DNA of 64,000 bases from Adiantum capillus-veneris (Eukaryota > Streptophyta > Polypodiopsida > Polypodiales > Pteridaceae). The notes under the pieces were generated by a model, which was not told the DNA's origin, searched no databases, and saw only the letters and a list, made by a program, of their open reading frames with translations. Where the stretch lies: the NCBI GenBank assembly GCA_014529385.2, contig CM043960.1, positions 124,723,543 to 124,787,542 on the forward strand. Direction: 5' to 3'. The translations under genes and the position numbers were made by a program. Below, in pieces: positions 11,092-23,387 of this stretch. Numbering within the stretch: the first letter of the stretch is position 1; every line of letters starts with the position of its first letter.

Positions 11092-11754
11092 CTTCTTGTA
11101 ACAAACTGTTGACGTGTCAAAACCCTAAAGAATGGGGCCAACTTGCAGATGACGGCCGAGGGGCCTAAACCCTAAGAAGAACAAGTAACAAAAGAAGTCC
11201 TCCCAACTTATGGGGACCCCGTCTGATGAGGCCCCAAGTGACATAAAGGATTAAAATAAAGCAAGACCCGCACACGCAAAAACTGATGACGTGGCAGATT
11301 TTTGAAAATTACGTTGGCATTATGACATGGCAGGCTGTACGGATTTCCGCGATTTGCGTTGACTACTGACGTGGCAATTGTACGGAATTTCAGATTTTAC
11401 GTTGGCAGCTTTTGAGCATTGCTTTTGGACCAGATGCTTTTGAGTTTTGAAGGCTTTTCACTGTAATTGCTTTTTAGACCAAGGGCCTTCAAATATGAGG
11501 TTAGGGCTCACTCTCTGGCATGCTTCCTGGAGAAGGTGCAGAGTCTGGAGTACCGGCTTGTACTGTGTCGATGCAATATAAAGAAATACCGAAAGGGGCG
11601 CCAAGGTTTGGGGCCAATACTCTCTAAGGTGGAATTCCGCCACTCCGTGCCGCGCGTCGCCTCTCTCTCTCTTTTCAGTTTCTATTGAAGTACTAAAAGT
11701 CTATTCAATCTGTTCTTTTCTATTGGCACGTGGTGCCCGTCTTGTGACACTTCT
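11092..11754 (+). mobile_element. Solo LTR (family D), 11097-11749, with 5-bp TSD CTTCT
   Basis: The 653-bp unit starts TGTAACAAACTG and ends CTTGTGACA. CTTCT lies directly on both sides (11092-11096 and 11750-11754), the duplication expected from integrase. No internal region is present, so this is a solo LTR left after recombination between two LTRs. It has TGACGTGGCA-like words, an AAACCCTAA motif, and the block AAAGAAATACCGAAAGGGGC near 11579-11598. A truncated second copy lies at 29078-29521. Confidence 0.88.
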
Positions 11755-12628
11755 ACTTTAGACATATTGCATAGCGGCTTTCAAAGTTTGGAATATGCTA
11801 GCAGCATACGAACTTGGGAGAATTTGCAATGTGTCTGCAGATTATTTTACTAGGTGTCAGTCTGACACAAACCACGAGAGCATGCATGGTATACATGACA
11901 ACTCTCACTCTCACAGAAGATATATGGCTAAGAGCCAAATTCCAGCACAAACAACAGAATCAGGCTTAAATTCATCCTCAAAAAGAAATTTTCCCTCAAA
12001 ATTTCAGGAGACAATTGGACACAACTGGGTGACAAGACACAGTACAGGAACAATTTTAATGGCTAGAAATTGTTGGGTACTAAGTATAGACTTATTGAGG
12101 TTACAAATATTGTAAACAACATTGATGGTTGTTTACACTTATAGCAAGGCTATGCTCTGTTAATGAAAATGTTTCATGGTTGGTACATAGATGTGATTAG
12201 TTTTCACAGTCTATTATAGTTTAACAAGGTTTTCAAGTGATTACGTTGGGCTATCTATCCATTTTTTTACTCTTGTTATTGAAGTGATATAAGAATAACA
12301 TTCACCATACGCAATGGCAATTAAAATCATGAAACTGCAAGTTCGAGTACATTTTTGCTAAAGACATGCACACTAGGTGTTATAGGCCCTAGTGTCTAGC
12401 AAAGGCTTACTTGGAGCAGCATGCAGATTCATGAAGTTAATAGCTTACGAAGCATTTTGCACCACAGGAGCAGTATCTCTATGATATTTTTTGTGGATCT
12501 ACCAATCACCATACAAGTTAATGGCTCTGTACGGGTGCTTGTAGATAACAACTCACTACAAAACTGACACTCTTCCAAAGATGGATGGGTACCTGGTAAG
12601 TATTAATCTAGTGCTAAAGGATATGCTA
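11755..12628. other. Unassigned interval between two solo LTRs
   Basis: AT-rich sequence with no domain-bearing frame. The longest plus-strand frame (11795-12115) has no recognisable protein family and is probably fortuitous. Confidence 0.4.
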
Positions 12629-13773
12629 TAAGCTGTAAGGTGCAACGGAATGAATGTTGAACTTTGCTCAAGATGAGTGCTCCGAACTATGCTCAAGGTT
12701 TCTTTTACTTAGAGAAGAGAGAGCCTTCCGTTCTTTAATGAGAGAGTGCAATGAACACAAACAAAGTGAATAGACACTGTGCGTGAAGGTGCATGAGACT
12801 GAGAGATAGAGAAGAGAATACGACACCGGAGATGTTGGCAAACCCTCCTCCAAGGGCCCCACTCTCGTTGGCGAGAGTGGTCTACTATTGATTGCACAAT
12901 CTGATACAATGGTTGATGCAATGAGTCTATAATGGTTGCTATGTCAAGGCCGACGGGGGTGACGACAAGGACGAGACTATGGCTGGAAACTGAATGCTTC
13001 GAATCCGGACTTGCTACTGTTGCAAAAACACTGGATTGCTAGGCTTCATGTCACTGGATTTGCTGATGCCAGACGCTGATATGCTGCTCTTCTATCTGCT
13101 GAATTTTGCCTTGCTGAAAACGCTGGTTTGGCAGTGCAAAAATGCTGATGCAAAGTTGGCAAAACGCTGAAGTGGTTGAATTTTGTTGATGCAAAAGACG
13201 GTATGGCTGGCTGAAAACGCAAGTTGCAAGGCTGAAAAACGCTGGCCTTCCGGGGTGAAATCGCTGATCTTACTGGGCTTTACAAGCGCTAAAGGGCTAA
13301 GGTTTCCAAGGGCTGAAAATGCTGGCTTGCGGTGAGGAAAAACGCCAGGCTGAGGGGTGGTTCTTGTCTTGCTTGAGAAGGTTCTCCAGAGGCCTGCTAC
13401 ACTGAGTGCCTGATGCTCTCCTTCTTCTTCTTCCAGATAGTGCTAGTGCTAGGTTGCTTATATATTATCTTAGCAAAATTGCCATACCTAGTTCCCAACA
13501 AAAGTCGCTTAATAAATAAGTGAAAGATGTCAAAAATAGGAAAAAATAGGTTAAATGCACTATAAAATTCCCTTGATGGATTTTGATGGGAATGTTGATA
13601 ATCATGTTGTGTAATCGGAGGATATGCATCTAATCTAAGTGCACGGTCTGCGAACAGACTCACAAAAGTGCCAGATCACTTCTTATTCTAAACTGACTTG
13701 ACTGAACTGAACCCTGGTCATGTTGTAGCTTGTCCACGGACACATAGGGTTGGATGTGTCACGTGACATGAGC
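12629..13773 (-). mobile_element. Solo LTR (family B), 12634-13768, near-perfect TSD
   Basis: Read on the minus strand, the 1135-bp LTR starts TGTCACGTGACACATCC and ends GTTGCACCTTACA. Flanks are TAAGC (12629-12633) and TGAGC (13769-13773), a 5-bp duplication with one change. The 3' half is rich in AAAACGCTG-type words (CAGCGTTTT on the minus strand). The same LTR family recurs at 14079, 20556, 27390, 28233 and 37844-38331. No internal region adjoins it. Confidence 0.82.
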
Positions 13774-14078
13774 ATACATTAGCGAGAAGCAACCCAAATG
13801 GAAAGATTATCTTTCTGGTTTGGATTTTGTTTATCATGGTGCCAAACATGTTGCGACTAAGTTTAGTCCCTATATGTTTGTCATGTTTTCAACCTCGATC
13901 ACTGTTATGGTGGGGTTACCTACTGACAGAAATGACAGCAATTCAAGGATTTCGAACACGCTGATGAGTTATGTCAGCAAGTCATTTTCATGAAAAGTTG
14001 TAAGGAGGTATTTTTGAATGTTCCACTTTCTCTAGAAGGTCTGACTTCTGGTTATTCATCTAGATACCTCTTAGTAGT
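13774..14078. other. Spacer between two opposed family B LTRs
   Basis: About 300 bp between the solo LTR and the next family B LTR. A plus-strand frame reading HGAKHVATKFSPYM faintly recalls integrase C-terminal sequence, too weak to call. Confidence 0.3.
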
Positions 14079-14830
14079 TGTCACGTGCACATCTAACCTT
14101 GTGTGCATGTGGACAAGCTACTTCAAGTCTAGGGTTCATGTCGTCTTAGGAAGTGTTTTGGCACCTTTGCGAGCCTCTGTGCAAGTTGTGCATGTCCAGA
14201 CACTTAAGAGTAGTTCATTTCCTCTGGTTGCACACAACATGATCATCAGTGTTACAGTCAATAGCCATCAGGAGCATTTTTCAGTGCACAGAACTTATTT
14301 TCCCTATTTTAGCCATTTTTCACTTATTATTAATAAGTGACTTTGTTTGGAACTTGGGTAGGGCAATTTTGTTAAGTCAATATAAAAAAAACCTCGCAGT
14401 CACTCAATAGAGCAGAAGAAGCAAAGAGAGCACATGCAACCTCTTGCAACAGGCCCTCTATCTCTTCTTCTCAAGCAAGAACCTAACAAGACAGCGTTTT
14501 TCAGCCTGATCTGCTGGCGTTTTTCAGCCCTGCCGTACCAGCACTTTGCACGTGAAGAATCAGCGTTTTTAAGCTTTGCTGTAACAGCATTTTTCAGCAG
14601 CACAACCAGCGTTTTCAGCAGTGAAACTCACGCCAGAATAGCAGCGTTTTGCAGCCATCCAATCACCGGTTTCAGTCAGCAATCATAGCGTCGTCGCACT
14701 CGTCATCGACCTAGATCCTCATTGCATCATTGCGTCAAGAACTTGCATCAGCACCTTGTATCAAATTTGTGCAATCAATTGAAATAGATTTCTCTCGCCA
14801 TCGAGAGAGGGGCCCTTGGAGGAGGGTTTG

Positions 14831-14983
14831 TGTGAGGACAACGGGTAGACAGACATGCGAATAACCTCCCAACCATCTTATATATAGGCCCTTTGCCCTC
14901 TTCCATATATAGACCCCTTTACTGCATGTGTGTCTGGCACATTGGCCGGGCCGTGCCCGTCTAGTCCTACCCTTGGCATGACA
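14831..14983 (-). repeat. 3' LTR of LARD-like element
   Basis: On the minus strand it runs from TGTCATGCCAAGGG to GTTGTCCTCACA. TATATA words near 14879-14914 may be promoter elements. Confidence 0.9.
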
Positions 14984-15001
14984 TTACTCCCCCCTTGGAG
15001 A
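14984..15001 (-). promoter_or_regulatory. Polypurine tract (LARD-like element)
   Basis: On the minus strand CTCCAAGGGGGGAGTAA runs into the TG of the 3' LTR, a strong purine primer. Confidence 0.75.
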
Positions 15002-16090
15002 AGCGTTTCCGTCCTCGAAAACACAAGTGGTGGTATCTTCATAAGAACACTAATGTTTTCCACCGTGGCATCCCTCATGGCTCCAACGGTTCATTGAATC
15101 GGAACCCGGTTCAATGGGAGGTTCAATGAAATCAAGAGTAACGTCTTGATTTTCCACATTGTTGTCCCTGTGCAACCGTCTTGGTTAACCGACCCATAAT
15201 CAAAAGAGCGTGAAGACTCCATTTAGAACTCACTTGAGAATGCTAAACGGGTTATCACAACTAAGAGGTGTTTAAATGCATACCCAGGTTTCAGACTTTC
15301 TGAAGGTACTGGAATGTGCAATACAACCTCGGCTCATCTTTCCATGAAAGTACTATGCTGACATACTCATCAGCGGCAACCAAGTCCTTGACTTGTTGTG
15401 GTTTCTTGCCAGTAGCCAACCTCATCAAAACTCATGATTAAGGTTGATAACTTGAGAATAACAGGCAGAGACTAAAACTAGCCGTAACATGCCTTTCATT
15501 ATATGAAGCAAACTTCAAACCAGAAAGGTAACCGATCCAGTTGTTTCACTTCTTGCTAATGTATGCACTCAGCATATCCTTTAGCGTAGTTTACTAATGT
15601 ATGCACTTTGCATATCCATTAGTACTAAATAGAATGCTTGTAAGCTACCCATCCTACGCAGGATGAATAGCAGCAGTAAGAGTGAGGTGCTTTCCCCCAA
15701 CCACTTACAGACAGTCGCCCACAACTGACGACAAACTATGACTCGATCATTGAGTATCCAGCCATATATTCGATATGGAATGGAGACAACCAACTAGGTT
15801 GAAAGCAGATTGGAGTTTCAAGCAGCCAATCACGAACACCCATACTCAGCCATCACCTTGTATGGCAGGGTGTAAACTCATACTAAATCTGCAAGAGAGA
15901 TTGCATTGGCAGTGCAAAAGGGTGCAGAAAGAATAAAGTCCATGAATTTGCATGCCGCTCCGAATAAATTTGTGTTAAACACTAGGGCCCATAACACCTA
16001 GTGTGCATGCATTTAACACAAACATATCCGAACCGCAATTCCATGACGAGACTTTCCACGGTACGTACGTGAAAGTCTTGCAACAAATTT

Positions 16091-16258
16091 GGACCATAAC
16101 AGAATGTGACAACCCGGTCACACCTAGGTACCAACCATGAGACATTCTCATGAATATAGCATACTTTGCGACAAAAGTTGGACCATAACAGAATGTGACA
16201 ACCCAGTCACACCTAGGTACCAACCATGAGACATTCTCATGTACATAGCATACTTAGC
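16091..16258. repeat. 89-bp tandem duplication inside LARD-like element
   Basis: Two adjacent copies start GGACCATAACAGAATGTGAC at 16091 and at 16180 and share CACACCTAGGTACCAACCATG with few differences. No coding role is visible. Confidence 0.8.
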
Positions 16259-18640
16259 TATATGTAGAAACGACCCTCCGCGAAGGTGGTTTCACAGCAC
16301 TTGTAATCGTAACAAGTTTGTACTTAGTACCCGACAATTTCTGGCCACTGAAATTGCTCCTGATACTGTGTGCTCAAAATGGTCGAACCAACGGATGCGA
16401 CCAGCACCTAGGGACTTCGTTGCGACACATTGTTAGAAATTTGGCACCAGTGTCAGTCCCAGAGACTCATATTCTCCACATGTGGAATATGTCTCAAACA
16501 AGGATATCAAGAAAAGAGACATCCATCAAGTACGAGCTGGTACTTGTGTGTGGAGGTAAATGCAAACACTACACGACAAGAGTGAGAGGGACCCTCATTA
16601 TCATGCTCCACACTGGCTAAACTAAACTCCCTGAGTTCCTAGACCATGTTGTATCCCATGTGACAACATGTGCCAAATCAAACCCTACAACTAGGTTCGT
16701 AACAGCATAATGTATAGTGGATACTACGGTCCAAAATACTCTGATCCAACATGTCCTTGGCATGGCTTTGAAACATTCAAGAGTATTTATACGACTTGCA
16801 CTGGAAACTGTGGGTGTTGCCTGCGCAATCCAACCCCTTTGGTTAACATCTACGTAGTCAAACCCCTTGGTAAGACCCTCTGTAGAAACTACTCAACTAG
16901 CAGGTAACGGTAACCAACATAGTTAACCGTGTACATAATGATTGGAATCGACTCAAAAAGTTGAATTCGTCCACTACCATGTGGTAGATTGCGGAATTCT
17001 TTCCTTGAAAGTATAACTGGGAGAGATCAAACTGTGATCCTCAATGCCTATGGGGTGATTTAGCAGTCACCCGTCGGATCGTACCCCAAACAATATGTCC
17101 ATAGACACTCCCTAGTGCTATAGAGAGAGCAGGGAATCCACACAAGTGAACTGCATAGCTCTTATGGACAGCCATGCTGTCAGAACTGATTGCTGCATCT
17201 ATACTTCCTTGTAGAGATCAACGGCTGTGAGTTTAAGATTATCAAAAACTCAACTTAAGTGTCGCACTGAAAACATATAGTGCAAAAATGACACCCTAAA
17301 CATCCGTAATGACAAGACTCTTGCGTGTCCATTAACGTCGATGTGTACTCCCTTGAGTAGATCTGTTCAATCTTGAGAACAATCACCCAAAGAATGCCAA
17401 TAGCTGGGTCTTACCCTTGGCCTGACAATGGCTCTTAGCCAGTGTGGATCATAGCCCTTGTGCAAATTAGTGTTTAATGGACGAACCGATGAAGACTAAT
17501 TTGAGTAGCATCTTAGGCATGTGTTAGCTGAGAGTTAGAGCACCTTGGCTCAGGCTGACTCACGAGCAAAACACATAGCAAAAGCTTCTCAGAAGATTTT
17601 CATTTTTCCCTTAAAGAGAGAGAGCACGAGAGAAGAAGAGCATGCTGGGCTAAGGAACTTTCCTTAAGTTTTTTGAGTGTGTGCCCAAGCTGTGTGCTCT
17701 TACGCATCTTATGTCTAATTTGCAACTTATCATATAAGCATTCCACAGTTTTCCGGTATGACGCGCTCATTGAGAGAGGTTACAGAAAAACACCACCACA
17801 TCTTGACTTACCTTCCTTGCAAGGTCGGGATTGTATGAAAATGACTTAGCATTGGCACTTTGCCTGTGAAATAAGTCCCAGATTTAGGTTCCTTTTAGTG
17901 CTGTTGGGTGTTGATAGCAACCAACCATCAGGTTCAACAATCCATCACTTAGTCTATCCTTGACAAAGTTGCGAGTGTGATAGCAAAAGCATAATGCATG
18001 AAGTGGTGGAATCCATGCCACCTGCTTAGCATCCTTGCATGCAAAAGCATAAGCCCGTGGCTACTATGACGATCTCAAGCGTGAGAACCAAAACCATAAG
18101 TGCCTTGCACATAATAAACTAGTAGGGATTGTTTGAGCTGACATTCCGTATGTTGCCAGTTCCCCAAACTTGTGTGCCAATGCCCGTGATTCCAAATCAA
18201 TGGGCAGGATCTCGACACAAGGGAGAAGCCTTGCTTGATATAAAATTGCCAAAGCACTTTGCTTTGCACAATGACAGTAATTGCCAAGTAAAATGTAAAC
18301 ATGGAAAATATTAAAAAAACTTAAGCTTGGCTAACCTGGTCATTCGACTGTCACCAGTTGGGTTGAACTTCCAAAGGAAAACTCGTTCGAATGTGGCTCC
18401 CAGCCAATTCTGCTACACGAGAGAGTTGTCTCGTATGCACTTACGCCCGCTTGTATCATGTACACCATGAAAGATCCGTCAAGCATAGTTTCAAATCCCT
18501 CCCAAGATTGTATGCTCATAGCATATGCCAAACGGGGAAAGTGTCAATGCAAAATGTATAAACTGAAGCCTTGCTTCGTATAACGATATCTGGCCTCATT
18601 GCCAACAAATGCTACTGACAACAGATGTCATAGCAAAAAG

Positions 18641-19395
18641 AGTCGACCTTGTCGATCATGTACCAAGAATGGACCTTGATTATTGTTGTCCTTGACCTTA
18701 TAGGTTTGTCGTGAGCGACTAAAAATGCAGACAGACGTACCCTAGAAACCATGTTCTTAGCAAGAAGTCATATCAAAAGAAAGTCGACCTTGTCGATCAT
18801 TCACAAACAATAGACCTTGTCTACTTGTAGATCTCATAAAGTACTCCTGTCGACGAATCTTACCATCGATTTCAAGAAACGATGACAGTTAGTCGGCCAT
18901 GCCGATCATGCGAGCAGTTGTCGGCTGTCCTAGTCATCAAAAAGAGAGTGTTGTCTGTCCTGCAAAGATTCGGCCATGCCGAACAATTTTTGTACCTTTC
19001 ATCAAGTCGAGTTACAAACGTGCAAATTATGCAGCTTGTACCTGCTTGGCTCTATGAATGATAGTCGTGATCATCCATGCCAGTGCCTACTAGAGTTATC
19101 AAGTACATGCTCAATAACTACTCTTCTTCTTGCTGCCAAGGGCCTTGCCCAATGTGCAACCAATGTGGAATCGTGTGAGAACTTCCATGCTCTTACCTAC
19201 TAGGTTTGAGTGCCATGGTTCGTGATAATCAGCACCCTATCATTAGTGCTTGTATCACCACATGGTGCGGTTTAACGATGTATACGTATAGAAGCCTTGC
19301 TTCTCCGCACCCCTAAACTCAAAGGTAAAGAAAGAAAGGCTCTTGCCAGACTTTCAGAAATTGACCATGTCGATCATCAATCCGGCCATGCAAAA
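18641..19395. repeat. Dispersed CGACCTTGTCGATCAT-type motif array
   Basis: Variants of TCGACCTTGTCGATCAT or CGGCCATGCCGATCATG occur near 18645, 18783, 18892, 18968, 19358 and 19381. Each contains a short inverted repeat. They lie in the non-coding interior of the LARD-like element. Confidence 0.55.
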
Positions 19396-20376
19396 CAACG
19401 GTGCATCCATGATGCAAAACAACGTGGCATCAAGAGCAATCTTTTACATGCCGTTGCCGACAAGCATGTTGGAATAAAAGTAGTGGCGTACCTCATGAAC
19501 GCATGCTCAACAAGATAAATTTTTTAAAAAAAAATCAACAGCATACCTGAGGGAATGCGTACTTCGCGCCCCCTTCTCGACCATATGGCTTCTCTGCCCT
19601 TGGCACCTTTCCGATGCGCAATGAAAGCACTTTGCTTTCTCCAACTATGGCCCCTTTTGCGGAGGCCCATGCATGACCTAGAAATATTCCTCTGTCGCGG
19701 TAATCACGCCGCCAATGAGCATCATCACGTTGTATGATGCAAGAAGATTTGCATAAAAAGCGGCACACATCCCGGTGCAAATACTGCAAATTACGCATCG
19801 GAAACTGCTCGCAAGAATCCGCTGCCTCAATACAGGTCGTAGGAGCCGTGGGGCTTGGCCCTTACCGGTGCTAGGGTTGCCCCTTGGGCGCCCTTGGTTG
19901 GGCGCCGAAGGGCGGCCATGTACCATGAAAAAAATAAAATAAAATAATTAAAATACCTCTAGTTCCAGGCATGGCGGCGACAGCGCAGGGGAAGAACAAG
20001 CCATAATGCGGACAGGGTTGCTCGCCTCGCGCCCTGCCCATGACGAGATCTAATCCGCTGCCTATTGCGCACCCCATGATGGCCGCCATGCCCGATTCTT
20101 CGCAGGTCGGCAAAACCCCTTGGGTGCTGGTAAGAGTTTATTCCCGCGGATCCTTCCTGAGTCGAAAACCCCGCCATGTCTCCTGCTTGAGGCCAATTCC
20201 CCTGCTTCGACTTCATGCAAATCCATGCAAGGACGCTTCTCCATGATTCTTTTACCCAATTCTTCTCCTCCATGAAGAACGAGAGAGAGAGAGAAAGAGA
20301 GAGATCGCCATGCTTCCAGAGAGAACGCCATGCTTCCCTCCTCCATAGCTCCCTTCTGCCCCCTCCTCTCCACCTT

Positions 20377-20388
20377 GCTCTGATACCA
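20377..20388 (-). promoter_or_regulatory. tRNA-iMet primer-binding site (LARD-like element)
   Basis: The minus strand reads TGGTATCAGAGC one base away from the end of the 5' LTR. Confidence 0.9.
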
Positions 20389-20389
20389 A

Positions 20390-20542
20390 TGTGAGGACAG
20401 TGGGTAGACAGACATGCGAATAACCTCCCAACCATCCTATATATAGGCCCCTGGCCTTCTTCCATATATAGACCCCTTTATTGCATGTGTGTCCGGCACA
20501 TTGCTCGGGCCGTGCCCGTCTAGTCCTACCCTTGGCATGACA
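20390..20542 (-). repeat. 5' LTR of LARD-like element
   Basis: It is 153 bp, the same length as the 14831-14983 copy, with the same ends. GTTTG follows directly on the outside. Confidence 0.9.
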
Positions 20543-20574
20543 GTTTGACAACTTGTGTTATGTGCAACAGAATG

Positions 20575-21007
20575 TGTGAGGATTCTAGGTACTAATCCTT
20601 TATTAAGTACTTAAACTCATGATTAAGACTTAAGAAACTTGAACTGTACTCGAGACAAGACTTAGAAGACTCTGTGTTTGATTGATTGAATGTGTGATAC
20701 AAGGGCTCCTTATATAGGAGACGAAGAGACATAAATGAAAAGACACGTCTCACGGTGAAGAGACGCGACTTTAGACGTAAAGACACATCCTTTCGGCGAA
20801 GAGCTGCAACCATTGGGCGAAGAGTCGCACCCGTAGAGCGAAGGGGTGTGACCAGTCGTCGAAGGAGTGTGGCTTTTGGCGAAGTGACACGTCCTTTGGG
20901 TGAAGGGGTGTGACCATCCAAGCGCAGGGGTCCTCCTTGGCATGGCACTTCGCGTATCTGCAACTAGGAGTAGATGTATTGCTGTTAACATAGTCACAAT
21001 CATGACA
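20575..21007 (-). repeat. 3' LTR of gag-protease element (433 bp)
   Basis: On the plus strand it starts TGTGAGGATTCTAGG and ends CACAATCATGACA. The interior is made of diverged GGCGAAGAGNCACNCC-type units. It is 21 bp longer than its partner because of one such unit around 20804-20824. Confidence 0.92.
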
Positions 21008-21020
21008 TTCCCTCCCATTT
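21008..21020 (-). promoter_or_regulatory. Polypurine tract (gag-protease element)
   Basis: The minus strand reads AAATGGGAGGGAA directly against the TG of the 3' LTR. Confidence 0.7.
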
Positions 21021-23387
21021 AAAATGAGAGCCCGTGTACAAGAAATGACTTCTGATGTTGATAGAACTCTGGAAAAGCATTGAATCTTCGAAAATCTTCA
21101 GTCTTTGAGTTATCTGAAGTCTTTGTCTTGAACCTTTGCTTCTTGCGAAACCTTTTTGCTTTGATTGCTAAGTCCCATATCATTGCATTGTTCAAAGTAT
21201 TTTTAGAGGAATCTGGCATAATCAGGTTGACTGCAACAAAAGGTTGATCTTCAAAATCCTGCGTGTGATGTAAGCCTTTTGGTTCAAAATCTTCCAATAA
21301 CTGTGAAATATTTGGGGAAGAGGAAATCTTCTCAAGGTACTCTTCAGATGGGGTAACTTCAACTTTATGAATCACTGGAGAGGATTTTGGCTTGAGACTG
21401 TAATCATCTTCCAATGAATCCCAAAATTCTTCACAATCGTCTTCTGGAACTATAACTTCATGACTTGTAATTGGCATATCATCATCCAGTAAAGAATCAA
21501 AGAAAGCATAGTCGTCTTCAGACTCGAAATCTGCAACTATATCTTTATCTTTGTCTTCATCAATTGATTCAGGAGAAGTTAATGAATTCAAAAATTCATC
21601 AATAATAATATCTGCATCTCCATCAGAAATTATATTCTCTTTATAATCCACTGTATCATGTCGCTTGACTAGTACACATGAGGCTTGAATCACTCTTTCC
21701 GCATGAGAAAGCCCGTGTAAAGTCAATTCACGTCCATCTTTGAACAAATTGATAGTATGTCCTCGAAAGCTAATTGTTGGATCATATTGAAATAACCAAT
21801 GTTGACGAAGAATCATGTCGTAATAAGATAAAGGCATGACTTCAAAATCCAATTGATCAGCATAAGTTTGAATCTCGAACTGCAACTGTCGAACTGTTTG
21901 ATCACAAGTCAAAATTGATCCATCTGCTAATTCCACATCATATAAGTGAGATGTCTTCTGAGTTGGTTAGCCAAGCTGTTGAACTATCTGAGTGCTGACG
22001 AAATTATTCGAGCATCCGCTGTCCACCAAAATATTAATGGAGCGACCATTGAGTGTTCCAAGAAGACTCAAAACTTGCTTTGAGAGAGGCTCCAAAACTG
22101 AAGAATTGCACTGAGCATGCTTCATAATAATAGTCGTATCCTCGGAGACACGAATCGTATTGACCACTAATTTTCCTTTATCCTTAGAAGAATCTGGTTG
22201 TTCAGAGTTCGATGATGTTTCCACATTGGAATTTCTTTTCAAATTAAACGGATTTGGTCTCTTTGGACATTGATACCATCTATGGTCACCACTGCAAATT
22301 GTACATAATCCTTTCTTCTTTGAAGTCGAAGATCCATTTGACGAAGAGCTTTGCTGAGTATTGGAATGCCGATCTTGAGAAAAATCACGTCCTTTACCAC
22401 GATCAAGTGGAGAAACATGTGAAGAAAATCTGCTTTCAAATTGTCGATCTTGAGAATAGAACCTTGAAGTTGAATAAGGTTGCGTTGCTTGCTGTCTAAA
22501 CTGAGACTGATGTTGCTGACCTTGGCTATAGCTGTCTCAGTGATCGCGCTGTGAAAAGCGAGCGTTATTTGAAGATCTGTTACCAGGGAGAAAATTCTGT
22601 GTAGGGCGTCAATTATCGCCAAGACGCTCCACATAGGCAATTGCAGCATCCAAGGTGGTAGGATTGTATTTGTGCACATCGTCCTTCAGGTTGGGTTCGA
22701 GTCCGTCGATAAAACTGTGAAGTTTATCAGAGGGACTAAGAGTCTCTATCTCCAGAGTTAGCCTTTGAAACTCTGTGATGTACGCAGCCAAGAAACTTGT
22801 CTTGCTCAGGCGGCGAAGAGAGGACCGGGCATGAAAATCCGCATTGGCAGGTTCGAACGCCTTGCGAATAGCACGCCGGAATTTATCCCAAGAAGGTGTG
22901 TGTTTACCATCAGCAACCCGTCGTTGCCACCAACAAAATGTTGTGTCCTTGAGAAGAGAACTAGTAAGTGCAACTTTTTTACTCTCGACCAAGTCCGTGT
23001 TTGTTAAGTAAACCTCCATTTTGAACAACCATTGTTCCAACACGCGCTTGTCGCGGCGACCATTATACGGGTCCGGCAGTTTAACATCAAGCTTCTTCTT
23101 CTGCGCAGCATTAAAAATTTATAAAGTAATTGAAGTTCGCGATTGTCTACCTCATCTATTGGATCTGGTTCGTTCGGTTCATCCACTGAAGCTTCAGAAG
23201 AATGTGTTGAAGATGCTGCATTAGTAGTTCGAGAAACAACAGGTCGACTTCGAGAAGTGTTTTTCGTGTGCATCTCATCCAAGCGAGTGTGAAGTGATGT
23301 GAGGCTTATGGAAAGTGTGGTCATCTGCTCCTTGATAAGAGTAAGGCCATCGTCAGATTAACCACCTCCGTCCTGAGAATTTGGCAT
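21019..23387 (-). pseudogene. gag-protease polyprotein with acidic C-terminal tail
   Basis: The start MPNSQDGGG at 23387 is chosen because it precedes the frame leading into IKEQMTTLSISLTSL. A frameshift near 23110 moves into the capsid domain (WLFKMEVYLTNTDLVESKKV, AYITEFQRLTLEIETL). A Gln/Ser-rich linker and a CX2CX3HX4C knuckle follow (CTICSGDHRWYQC, about 22304-22266). The retropepsin is readable: NILVDSGCSNNFVSTQIV with an intact DSG, then a TAA near 21970, then ELADGSILTCDQTV and MILRQHWLFQYDPTISF. About 200 residues follow, the first half strongly acidic (EDDYAFFDSLLDDDMPITSH), to TAA-type termination at 21019. In-frame stops in gag read TGA twice, and one TAA lies in the start region. 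No RT follows. The tail has no family I recognise. Confidence 0.85.

Larger units (their letters stand above)
14826..20547 (-). mobile_element. Coding-less LTR element (LARD-like) with 153-bp LTRs, TSD GTTTG
   Basis: Two 153-bp LTRs (14831-14983 and 20390-20542) flank 5.4 kb. GTTTG lies on both outer sides (14826-14830 and 20543-20547). A tRNA-iMet primer-binding site abuts the right LTR and a purine tract abuts the left LTR, so the element reads on the minus strand. No gag or pol motif is visible in the interior; the short open frames lack domains. By eye the two LTRs differ at about ten sites, mostly transitions. It fits a large retrotransposon derivative that depends on another element's enzymes. 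LTRs this short are unusual for so long an interior. Confidence 0.88.
14079..20555 (+). repeat. Family B LTR (plus), split by the 153-bp-LTR element
   Basis: The left part (14079-14830) starts TGTCACGTGCACATC and runs through the CAGCGTTTTT-rich region to GGAGGAGGGTTTG. The reading resumes after the inserted element at 20543-20555 (GTTTGACAACTTG), as in the family B copy at 38120. It then stops at the edge of an inverted family B LTR that begins at 20556, so its 3' end is lost. A possible TATA-like AATATAAAAA lies near 14380. Confidence 0.75.

Noticed and set aside
11795-12115. 106-codon plus-strand ORF as a host gene
   Set aside because: No domain, no splice context and ordinary length for chance in this interval.
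13774-14078. Internal region of an element flanked by inverted family B LTRs
   Set aside because: The left LTR has its own near-perfect duplication (TAAGC/TGAGC) and is better explained as a solo LTR.
16081-16260. CRISPR-like direct repeats
   Set aside because: Only two copies of an 89-bp unit, without spacers, within a eukaryotic retroelement.
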